Source: a virus
Direction: 5' to 3' (one strand)
Length of the DNA stretch: 21,449 bases
Virus record (IMG/VR): IMGVR_UViG_3300050821_016070
Coordinates: 1 to 21,449 of that record
The translations under genes were made by a program, and so were the position numbers. The notes below the pieces were generated by a model that worked only from the letters and a program-made list of their open reading frames with translations, did no database searches and was not told the DNA's origin. This document shows positions 13,382 through 19,560 of the stretch, one piece after another (position 1 is the stretch's first letter; each line of letters starts with the position of its first letter).

Positions 13382-14299
13382 ATGAGCGAAGTAATCTCCA
13401 TGTCGAGCGGGCCGCAAGGCACCGCTAGCAGTGAAGAAGCTTTTGGAGGAGAGCCGAGCCCAGAGTTTGGCCACGACGAAAGCAGTGATACTGGTAGCAC
13501 CAGCTCGCCGGAGAGCAATGTTCCACGTGGAACAAACGGGGAAAGTGGAAATGGCGACGGACTGCCGAGGTCTGCCGCGCAACAAAAACAGGAGTCCCGA
13601 TACGAACGGACCAAGCGCGAGAAGAAAGAGTTTCACGCGCAACGCGAGGCGTTCAGAGCTCAACAAGCCCAGTTTGCCAGAGAGCGAGCAGAGTTTGAAG
13701 AGTCCAAAAAGCCGAAGCGCGAGTATAGTTTGGCTGACCTGAAGAAATACCGGCAGGCATGGATGCAGGAAGCCGAGCAGGGAATCGACGGTAAAGCCGA
13801 GCTGGTCCAGAAAGCGGATGCCGAGATTGCCGCGATGGAAGCCGAGGAACGCGCTTCCAAGATGGTAGTCGAACTTCCGAAACGCGGGACCAAAGAACAC
13901 CGGCAGCAATGGGAATCGGCAGAAGCCGAGCTGAGACAGGTTGATCCGGAGTTCATGAAAGCCGGGACCAGGGTTGATAAGAAGTTGCGCGAGATATTCA
14001 ACGGTCCACACGCCCAAGCTTATTCCGATCATCCACAAGGCATTTACGCCGCTTATGACCGGGCTAAACGGGAGATACTGGAGGAAGACAATCACGGTCT
14101 TCGGACAGAGAATGCCCAACTTAAAAAAGAGCTGCAACGTTTTGGAGGTCTGACTTCGATTTCTGGCGGTGTGCCGGGGCGGGTCGGAGACGGAGGAATC
14201 ACTTCAACGGCTGATTTCGCCCGCCTCTCCAGCGCCGATATGTACAAATATCTGCGAGATAAAGCGAAGCGATCCAAGGACACTACGGGGTGGCTCTAA
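13382..14299 (+). CDS. Capsid scaffold protein (candidate)
   Basis: A 305-residue protein just before the major capsid gene. Residues 1-75 are a disordered Ser/Gly/Glu-rich head. A long charged coiled coil follows (YERTKREKKEFHAQREAFRA, QQAQFARERAEFEESK), then more helices and a C-terminal basic helical end (SADMYKYLRDKAKRSKD). This is the usual form of internal scaffolding proteins, which guide procapsid assembly through their basic C-terminus and then leave. Sequence identity among scaffolds is low, so the call rests on form and position. The codons for NVPRGT contain a perfect parS-like palindrome at 13519-13534. GGAAATG provides a modest ribosome site. Confidence 0.72.
   Translation: MSEVISMSSGPQGTASSEEAFGGEPSPEFGHDESSDTGSTSSPESNVPRGTNGESGNGDGLPRSAAQQKQESRYERTKREKKEFHAQREAFRAQQAQFARERAEFEESKKPKREYSLADLKKYRQAWMQEAEQGIDGKAELVQKADAEIAAMEAEERASKMVVELPKRGTKEHRQQWESAEAELRQVDPEFMKAGTRVDKKLREIFNGPHAQAYSDHPQGIYAAYDRAKREILEEDNHGLRTENAQLKKELQRFGGLTSISGGVPGRVGDGGITSTADFARLSSADMYKYLRDKAKRSKDTTGWL
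13519..13534. other. parS-like palindrome TGTTCCACGTGGAACA
   Basis: A perfect 16-base palindrome with the CACGTG core of ParB-binding parS centromere sites; it differs from the canonical TGTTTCACGTGAAACA at two symmetric positions. From memory, variants with TTCCACGTGGAA are used as parS in pseudomonads and myxobacteria. It lies inside the scaffold gene. No parA or parB gene is in the window. Confidence 0.55.
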
Positions 14300-14315
14300 T
14301 AGCGACTAGGAACAA

Positions 14316-15344
14316 ATGGCAACTACGGTTAATCAACCTATTTACGGGGCAGTCACATCGACAGATAAAGCCTCGGAATATAGGATCTATTTTGCAAAGA
14401 AGTTGCTGGAGCATCAGGTAGATAAATTACAACTCTACCAGTATTGTTATCCGGCAGAAATTCCCACCGGTCAGGGTTCCAAGACAATGAGGATGTTCCG
14501 GGCACCGCCTGCTAACATTTCCAACGTCATTACCCTGACAGAAGGCACTCCGCCGACCGCGGCACCTTACAAGCTGATCTTCGAGTTTATCACTCGCAGT
14601 CTCCAGCAATATGGCGGGTACGCACAGGTCTCGGATATCGTCGATGAGACGGAATTCCTTAACACCGGCGATGCTTTAATGACTAAATTCGGCGAGGAAG
14701 CCGCGCTCTGGTGCGACACCTTGATCCGCGACGCCTGCATCATGGGGACGGTCGAAGAACCGACTAAGTTCGGGAGGATGTACGCGGGTACCGCGACCGA
14801 TTTCACGTCGTTATCCGCCTTGACCGGCGCTACTGGCCGGTTTTCGGGTGATGACCTGATTGATGCGGTGACCAAGTTACGGGTTCAGAAAGCCAAAGCG
14901 TTTGATGACGGCACTTATGTGGCAGTCGTTTCGCCGGAACAGGAACGTGATTTGATCGAGGAACAGGGTTCGGCCTGGGTCTATGCTAGCAGCTTTAATA
15001 AGCCCGACCAGATTTGGAAGGGCGAGATTGGCACCTTGAGCGGCATTAAAGTTGTCCGGGCCACCAATCCCTGTTATCAAACCAGTGGCGGCACCGAAGG
15101 AACACCGGTTCCCGGCGGAGCAATCATCGCCGCTTTGGTCTTTGGGAAGGATAGTTTCGCCGCACCCAAATTGAGCGGTGAAAATCCCCCGAAACCGAAG
15201 GTCTACACCATCACGGAACCCGATAGCGCCAACCCGTTTGGCCAGTTCAGTACGTATGTCTGGAAGACCTTTTACAATGCGGTTTGTCTCTCCACCTGGA
15301 ACGGGATCACGCTCCAGTCTAAGACCGCCTATACAGGCACCTAA
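14316..15344 (+). CDS. Major capsid protein, N4-gp56 family
   Basis: 342 residues, HK97 fold expected. The sequence fits the N4-gp56 major capsid family: TSTDKASEYRIYFAKKLLEH at the start, TLTEGTPP, the hallmark LQQYGGYAQVSDIVDETEF, then GEEAALWCDTLIRDA, a VVSPEQERDLIEE strand-helix, and IKVVRATNP. It assembles the icosahedral shell around the scaffold encoded just before it. AGGA lies before the ATG. It is one of the safest calls in the window and groups the phage with podoviruses carrying this capsid type. Confidence 0.88.
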   Translation: MATTVNQPIYGAVTSTDKASEYRIYFAKKLLEHQVDKLQLYQYCYPAEIPTGQGSKTMRMFRAPPANISNVITLTEGTPPTAAPYKLIFEFITRSLQQYGGYAQVSDIVDETEFLNTGDALMTKFGEEAALWCDTLIRDACIMGTVEEPTKFGRMYAGTATDFTSLSALTGATGRFSGDDLIDAVTKLRVQKAKAFDDGTYVAVVSPEQERDLIEEQGSAWVYASSFNKPDQIWKGEIGTLSGIKVVRATNPCYQTSGGTEGTPVPGGAIIAALVFGKDSFAAPKLSGENPPKPKVYTITEPDSANPFGQFSTYVWKTFYNAVCLSTWNGITLQSKTAYTGT

Positions 15345-15349
15345 ACGAT

Positions 15350-15685
15350 ATGGCAGCACTGATCGGAATTAACGTTAAGAAAGATCCGGAATCAGGAGGC
15401 TACTCCTGCAAAGTGCCGATTGAACTGCTAGCAGAAGACGGGGTGCCGCCTGCCGAAGGGGATACCGTCTCCTATCAGGTGGACGGGACCGTTAAATCTG
15501 TCTCGGGCGACAGCGCCGATATCACAATTGAGGCGATCAACGGGCAACCTGTCAGTGATGCTGCTGCTAGCGCCGCGCCTCCCAGCGATAACGCCGGAGC
15601 GGCACCTCCGGCACCGGATTCATCGGCGGCGATGAGGCCGGGGCTGGCTCAAGCAGCTAAAGGCGGGTCACTGGGAATGTTTTGA
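15350..15685 (+). CDS. Probable capsid decoration/accessory protein
   Basis: It begins six bases after the major capsid stop. The first 65 residues are a compact beta fold (CKVPIELLAEDGVPPAEGD, TVSYQVDGTVKSVSGDSADI, TIEAINGQPV), followed by an Ala/Pro/Ser-rich flexible tail ending KGGSLGMF. Small strand-rich proteins right after the capsid gene often bind the outside of the shell as cement or decoration. Function is inferred from position and form. Its stop overlaps the TTG start of the next small gene. Confidence 0.65.
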   Translation: MAALIGINVKKDPESGGYSCKVPIELLAEDGVPPAEGDTVSYQVDGTVKSVSGDSADITIEAINGQPVSDAAASAAPPSDNAGAAPPAPDSSAAMRPGLAQAAKGGSLGMF

Positions 15686-15843
15686 ACATCATTGTCAAAA
15701 CCAGGAAGTCAGAGGGCGAGCGGAGGAGTAGCGAATCCGCTTCTGCTCTCAAGAAACATTATTACGCCAGAGAAATTCGCGACGGGAGCAGGTTCAGGAG
15801 CAAGGCCGGGACCAAGGAACAGATTAAAAAGGCCCTAGAATGA
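15682..15843 (+). CDS. Small basic protein, 53 residues, TTG start
   Basis: This short gene has a TTG start in a TTGA overlap with the previous stop, and its own stop overlaps the ATG of the next gene (ATGA). The protein (start MNIIVKTRKSEGERRSSESA, then HYYAREIRDGSRFRSKAGTK) is strongly basic and hydrophilic. Its precise fit between two overlaps, filling the whole 155-base gap, is the main evidence that it is real. A nucleic-acid-binding or structural peptide is possible; no family is recognised. Confidence 0.55.
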   Translation: MNIIVKTRKSEGERRSSESASALKKHYYAREIRDGSRFRSKAGTKEQIKKALE

Positions 15844-15880
15844 GAGCGGTTAAGCTCAATTCCAAAGTCGAACATCTCGA
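15840..15880 (+). repeat. 41-bp repeat, copy 1 (partner 18666-18706)
   Basis: First 41 bases of the M15-like gene, from its ATG. 39 of 41 bases match copy 2; the two differences are GCG/GCC (silent) and CAC/TAT first base (the third base of that codon also matches its own copy only in part of the frame, His to Tyr). Upstream flanks do not match. Confidence 0.85.
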
Positions 15881-16313
15881 GGACATGAATAATCTCTTCG
15901 GGTTGTTCGATCTGGATATCAATACCGGACGCCCAACCCCCCAATGGGAAGGCCGCAATCTTCATTCCCTGAGGCTGCCGTTCCCGCTCAAATCGGCTTA
16001 TTTCCCGGATTTCTGGGTTAAACGGATCCAGGTCAATCGACGGGCTGCTAGCGCTTTACTGGCGGTCTTAGAAGAATTCCGGGCTACCCACACCATCGAG
16101 GCCTTGAGCAAGACCGGCCTGGACCAGTTCATTCGCTGTTATTGTTTTGGAGATTCTTCCCCCTCACTTTTCTGGTACGGCGCGGCCTGGGAGTTAAGTC
16201 CCCAGGTTTCCGGTGACGTGCTAACAGCGGCGATCAAGGTGTTTAGCCGTCATGGCTGGACCTATTGCGGGCTGGATAACAGGTCGCGGTCACGTGAATT
16301 TGAGTACTGGTGA
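15840..16313 (+). CDS. Degenerate M15-peptidase-like protein (zinc ligands apparently lost)
   Basis: 157 residues. The middle matches the phage M15 (D-Ala-D-Ala carboxypeptidase / endolysin) layout: LRLPFPLKSAYFPDFWVKRI, then RRAASALLAVLEEF, then LDQFIRCYCF, then YGAAWELSP, and finally FSRHGWTYCG and FEYW. In the active family the third part reads SxHxxGxAxD and the end reads MHF, giving zinc ligands His, Asp, His. Here these positions read Phe111, Glu118 and Glu153. It is therefore probably catalytically dead or repurposed, perhaps as a wall-binding or virion protein. The first 41 bases recur before the GH46-like endolysin at 18666. The ATG is coupled to the previous gene by ATGA. The homology is recognised from pattern, not by search. 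Confidence 0.6.
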   Translation: MRAVKLNSKVEHLEDMNNLFGLFDLDINTGRPTPQWEGRNLHSLRLPFPLKSAYFPDFWVKRIQVNRRAASALLAVLEEFRATHTIEALSKTGLDQFIRCYCFGDSSPSLFWYGAAWELSPQVSGDVLTAAIKVFSRHGWTYCGLDNRSRSREFEYW

Positions 16314-16570
16314 TGCAAGAACCACGATGGAGAATTTTGCTGTGTTGGGGTGCTGTGTTTACCTTTTTCACCGTACCACTGGTTGGGATCGGCTTATTGC
16401 TTCTGGCTGATTCAGTGCCTAACATTCGCAATCACATTAGCGAATACAAATTCATTGGCCCATTCTTTCAGTCTGTAACCGCCTTGGTTTTTGGGCTGGC
16501 CGGATTAAAAAGTTTTGATCGCTATGTAGATGTTAAAAATGGAAAATCTCAGATAAAAACCCCTGAATAA
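16313..16570 (+). CDS. Holin candidate, two membrane helices
   Basis: 85 residues. Helix 1 spans about residues 8-32 (LLCWGAVFTFFTVPLVGIGL) and helix 2 about 49-66 (PFFQSVTALVFGLAGLKSF), with a short charged loop between them and a charged tail (RYVDVKNGKSQIKTPE). Size, two helices and charged tail fit class II holins, which time lysis by opening the inner membrane to let endolysin out. It lies after the M15-like gene and before the endolysin. The ATG at 16313 shares one base with the previous stop (TGATG); a GTG at 16310 is an alternative. Confidence 0.6.
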   Translation: MQEPRWRILLCWGAVFTFFTVPLVGIGLLLLADSVPNIRNHISEYKFIGPFFQSVTALVFGLAGLKSFDRYVDVKNGKSQIKTPE

Positions 16571-16582
16571 ACAAACTAAAAT

Positions 16583-17074
16583 ATGGCAGAAATTCCTATC
16601 TCATTAACTGGTGTTCTTTACGATTTGTTGAATCGTACCACCCAACGAGTCATCTTTATCGGAGACGCCTCTCTTACCGGCCTTAGTATTGGCGGGGGTC
16701 CGATGCCTGGGGGGCCAGGGCAACAGCCTCCAACAGGACAGCCTCCTCATCCGGCATTTCCTATTTGGGGACCTCCTGGATCAAACTTTCCGGAAAAGCC
16801 GGGTTATCCGCCATACGTCAGTGGCGGGCCGATTATTCCGCCAGGTGGGCCGATAACTCCGCCTAAGCCAGGAGATGCTACGCCTCCTCCGGATGCACCG
16901 CCAAAACCGACCGAACCGCCTGCACCTACTGGGGCTTGGTATTGGCAAGGGATTTGGCAGATGTGGGTTTGGGTACCAGCCGCGCCACCAACGAACGTGA
17001 ATCCACCGCCGACCGGTGGTGATGTTGGACCGGCTCATCCGATTCAGCCGACCGTGCCGCAACCGAAGAAATAA
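16583..17074 (+). CDS. Proline/glycine-rich virion-associated protein
   Basis: 163 residues. A short N-terminal fold (IPISLTGVLYDLLNRTTQRV, IFIGDASLTGLSI) is followed by about 90 residues of Pro/Gly-rich repeats such as GGPIIPPGGPITPPKPGD. A tryptophan block WYWQGIWQMWVWVPA then stands before another proline tail. Proteins of this layout are common in podovirus structural regions, and I recall the W-W-V-P block from them. Function unknown; a flexible linker or fibrous structural protein is likely. It is followed by AAGGGAG and the next gene eight bases on. Confidence 0.65.
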   Translation: MAEIPISLTGVLYDLLNRTTQRVIFIGDASLTGLSIGGGPMPGGPGQQPPTGQPPHPAFPIWGPPGSNFPEKPGYPPYVSGGPIIPPGGPITPPKPGDATPPPDAPPKPTEPPAPTGAWYWQGIWQMWVWVPAAPPTNVNPPPTGGDVGPAHPIQPTVPQPKK

Positions 17075-17081
17075 GGGAGTG

Positions 17082-18479
17082 ATGCGCGCGTTATTAGTTC
17101 TCTTGATTGGATTAGCCCAGGTAACACTGGGCTTTTCCAAAACTGTCACCGCTGCTAGCGGTAATGCGACCGACGTCCAGTCGGCGATCAATTCTGCCGG
17201 TACCGGCGATACGGTCCAGATCCCGGCTGGCACCTTTAATTGGGCTAATGGCGTTAGCGTCAAGAAACAGATCAAGCTTTACGGGATGGGCGCCTCCACG
17301 GTGATTAACCAGAACGGGAGCAACACTCTGGTTGATCTGACCGCTCAGCCTGGCGGGAGCGTGGAACTGGCCAAGATCCGTTTTACGAGGACGCCTGGCC
17401 AGAACGGAATCTTCGTCGTTGCCAACGGTGGGGGGGTTCCAACGCTGGTTCATGACTGCACTTTTGAGAATGTGCAGTTTGGCTCTAGGTGCATGGAGTG
17501 GCGGACCAATGGTGGGGTGATTTACGATTGCAACTTTGTCTCCAGCGATAAGAGCGACAACAGCGGGATTGCCTTCAAGAACCCTTCCAGCGATTCCGCG
17601 TGGCACGAGGTCGACGTGATGGGAGACAAGGATGCGAACGGGGATAAGAACACCTACCTCGAGGACTGTACTTTCAAAGACTTCTTCCTTCAGGCGCTCG
17701 ACTTCGATGACAACTCCAGAACGGTGATGCGTCACTGCAAGTTCGATAACAGCGCGGTTGCGTCGCACGGGCAGGAGACCAGCGCGGTCGGGGCGCGTCA
17801 GTGGGAGCTGTATGAGTGCGAATTCATTTTCACCAATGGCGGGAATAGTAACCCTGGCAAACAAGAATACCCCTTAAATATGAACCTCTTCCTCTTCATC
17901 AGGGGAGGCGGGCCAGGAGTTTGCTGGAACAACAAAATCCCGGACATCAGCTCGAGCGCTTGGGGGAACAAGCCCGAAGTAAAGTTCAACCTCTACAACA
18001 TTCGCCGCAGAGGCCAGGTGCCCTGTCAAACTAGCTATCCTGCCGCCAGACAAATTGGATTTGGCTCTGACACACAGGGCAGACTGGTATCGAGCCCGGT
18101 CTATTTCTGGGGTAATACTGGAGCTGGGAACTACGCAAATCCAGCCTTGGAAGATTACAATCCAGATGAGTGCGGCAACGGGCTACACACCGCGGATTTT
18201 GTCAAGAAGGGCAGGGATTTCTTCGTCGATACTGAGAAGCCAGGGTACAAACCCTACGCCTATCCGCATCCTTTGAGAGCTGGCGGGAGTGGGCCAACGC
18301 CAACCCCTAATCCAACGCCTACAGCCACTCCTCCGCCACAGCCAACGCCAACACCCACTCCGCCTCCTCAACCAACACCAACGCCAACACCCACTCCTCC
18401 GACCACTGAAACCTATCGTAATTGGTTGGATCTGTTAAGCCGCTGGATTGAAACTCACCCGGCCCAACCCGATCAATGA
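17082..18479 (+). CDS. Secreted parallel beta-helix protein with Pro-Thr tail
   Basis: The ATG at 17082 is chosen: GGGAG precedes it and it starts a signal peptide (MRALLVLLIGLAQVTLGFS). The mature 445 residues begin TVTAASGNATDVQSAINSAG, the entry of pectate-lyase/tailspike beta-helix domains. Repeated turns follow, such as VHDCTFENVQFG, IYDCNFVSS, LEDCTFKDFF, MRHCKFDNS and LYECEFIF. The tail is a low-complexity Pro-Thr linker (about residues 404-443) and a short amphipathic end with RNWLDLLSRWIE. Beta-helix phage proteins usually bind or cut host polysaccharide; active-site residues are not identifiable by eye. A signal peptide is unusual for a virion protein and points to export or host origin. 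Confidence 0.75.
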   Translation: MRALLVLLIGLAQVTLGFSKTVTAASGNATDVQSAINSAGTGDTVQIPAGTFNWANGVSVKKQIKLYGMGASTVINQNGSNTLVDLTAQPGGSVELAKIRFTRTPGQNGIFVVANGGGVPTLVHDCTFENVQFGSRCMEWRTNGGVIYDCNFVSSDKSDNSGIAFKNPSSDSAWHEVDVMGDKDANGDKNTYLEDCTFKDFFLQALDFDDNSRTVMRHCKFDNSAVASHGQETSAVGARQWELYECEFIFTNGGNSNPGKQEYPLNMNLFLFIRGGGPGVCWNNKIPDISSSAWGNKPEVKFNLYNIRRRGQVPCQTSYPAARQIGFGSDTQGRLVSSPVYFWGNTGAGNYANPALEDYNPDECGNGLHTADFVKKGRDFFVDTEKPGYKPYAYPHPLRAGGSGPTPTPNPTPTATPPPQPTPTPTPPPQPTPTPTPTPPTTETYRNWLDLLSRWIETHPAQPDQ

Positions 18480-18679
18480 GTAGACGAAGTATGAACGAAG
18501 TAAAAGACGGCGGGAAATTGGCCTACAACGCTTATTGCGAGGCAGTAGGCTGGAAATCGGTTCGCGGCGATTCTCTTCCAAAATGGGAAGAGCAATCTGA
18601 ACGTCTGCAAATCGCCTGGGATAAAGCAGCCTTGGCGGTTGCCATGGCAGTAGTCTTTGAACAACATGAGAGCCGTTAA
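18476..18679 (+). CDS. Conserved small phage protein, 67 residues
   Basis: Coupled by ATGA to the beta-helix gene; a second ATG at 18491 is an alternative. The core GKLAYNAYCEAVGWKSVRGD-SLPKWEEQSERLQIAWDKAA matches a very common small phage and actinophage-type family (AYEAYxEAVGxxxxxGxPLPxWEELPExxxxAW). No function is known to me. It overlaps a 15-residue micro-ORF at its 3' end. Confidence 0.7.
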   Translation: MSRRSMNEVKDGGKLAYNAYCEAVGWKSVRGDSLPKWEEQSERLQIAWDKAALAVAMAVVFEQHESR

Positions 18680-18706
18680 GCTCAATTCCAAAGTCGAATA
18701 TCTCGA
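18666..18706 (+). repeat. 41-bp repeat, copy 2 (partner 15840-15880)
   Basis: Copy of the start of the M15-like gene placed just before the endolysin gene, with 39 of 41 matches. The match stops at a GAG/GAT codon, after which this copy runs into a stop codon. Confidence 0.85.
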
Positions 18707-18713
18707 TCAATGA
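18666..18713 (+). CDS. 15-residue micro-ORF, remnant or leader of endolysin
   Basis: The frame encodes MRAVKLNSKVEYLDQ and is nearly identical to the start of the M15-like protein (MRAVKLNSKVEHLED). Its stop overlaps the ATG of the endolysin gene (ATGA at 18710-18713), and its start lies inside the preceding gene. It may be a translational coupler for the endolysin, or the stump left when a GH46-like endolysin replaced an M15-type one. No ribosome site is obvious. Whether it is translated cannot be told from sequence. Confidence 0.5.
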   Translation: MRAVKLNSKVEYLDQ

Positions 18714-19408
18714 GCATTCCCGCTCCATTTGACCCTAAGTACATCGAGTTTATCCGGCGGATTCTGAGCGTTGCGGAAACCGATACCGCCAAGTGGAACC
18801 CGGCAGCGGTCTACGTTTACAACGATGGGGACGATGGGAGACGGCAATGTACCTTGAGCATTGGGTTCACGGCTGACGGCGGGAATCTGAGGAAGGTCCT
18901 GGAACGCTACGTTGAACGGGATGGCAGCTACAGTGATCAGCTTGCGCCGTGGATTGCGCGAATCAAGGCCGGAGATCCAGGTACCGATCCGGATTTTATT
19001 TCGCTCCTAAAAAAAGTGGGCAAAGAAGACCCGCTAATGATGAGCGTTCAGGAGGAGATGTTCGACAAACTGTACCTTGGCCCAGCTTTTGAATGGGCCT
19101 CCAAGTATGGTTTTGGTTTGCCGCTCTCTTATTTAGTGATTGCCGATTCGTTTTTGCACAGCGGTGGCATGCGCGATTCCCTGATGAAGCGTTTCCCAGA
19201 GAAAAAACCGAATGCCGGTGGCGACGAACAAGCTTGGACCCGGGCTTACATCGACACTCGGCGGGAATGGTTGGCCACCCATTCGAATAAGATTTTACGG
19301 AATACGATTTATCGTTGTGACTGTTATCTGCATGAAATGGCTCGCGGCAATTGGTCTTTAGCTCAATCTCCGGTCAACATGCACGGGACGGAGGTTAATT
19401 ACGCATGA
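18710..19408 (+). CDS. Endolysin, GH46 (chitosanase)-like
   Basis: 232 residues. The N-terminus VAETDTAKW (Glu23) and VYVYNDGDDGRRQCTLSIGF (Asp39) fit the Glu and Asp catalytic pair of GH46-type enzymes, spaced as in chitosanases. QEEMFDKLYLGPAFEWASKYG, LPLSYLVIADSFLHSGGM and GGDEQAWTRAYIDTRREWL follow, a pattern I know from phage chitosanase-like endolysins. It would cut the glycan backbone of the cell wall to release progeny. There is no signal peptide, so it needs the holin. The start is coupled by ATGA to the micro-ORF upstream, and its stop overlaps the next small gene. Confidence 0.75.
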   Translation: MSIPAPFDPKYIEFIRRILSVAETDTAKWNPAAVYVYNDGDDGRRQCTLSIGFTADGGNLRKVLERYVERDGSYSDQLAPWIARIKAGDPGTDPDFISLLKKVGKEDPLMMSVQEEMFDKLYLGPAFEWASKYGFGLPLSYLVIADSFLHSGGMRDSLMKRFPEKKPNAGGDEQAWTRAYIDTRREWLATHSNKILRNTIYRCDCYLHEMARGNWSLAQSPVNMHGTEVNYA

Positions 19409-19560
19409 CGATTATCCTGATCATCCTTCTGGTTTTGCTTCTTGGTGGCGGCGGATGGTACGCCTACCCAAGATACGGCTATGGCGGGGTGGGAGGGATA
19501 TTGGGTTTGGTCTTAATCATTATCTTGATCGTTTACCTGCTGGGAGGACTAAGGCTGTGA
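19405..19560 (+). CDS. DUF3309-like small membrane protein, 51 residues
   Basis: The gene starts at the ATGA overlap with the endolysin stop. Two hydrophobic helices (MTIILIILLVLLLGGGGWYA and ILGLVLIIILIVYLLGGL) are joined by a short Tyr/Gly-rich turn (YPRYGYGGVGG). This is the layout of DUF3309 proteins. Function unknown; in this lysis cassette a second holin-like or antiholin peptide is possible. Its stop overlaps the GTG of the fibre gene. Confidence 0.7.
   Translation: MTIILIILLVLLLGGGGWYAYPRYGYGGVGGILGLVLIIILIVYLLGGLRL

Noticed and set aside
13370-14137. 255-codon minus-strand open frame opposite the scaffold gene
   Set aside because: Produced by the codon bias of the coiled-coil gene; hydrophobic nonsense composition and no start signal.
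17112-17864. 250-codon minus-strand open frame opposite the beta-helix gene
   Set aside because: Shadow of a gene with clear signal peptide and repeats.
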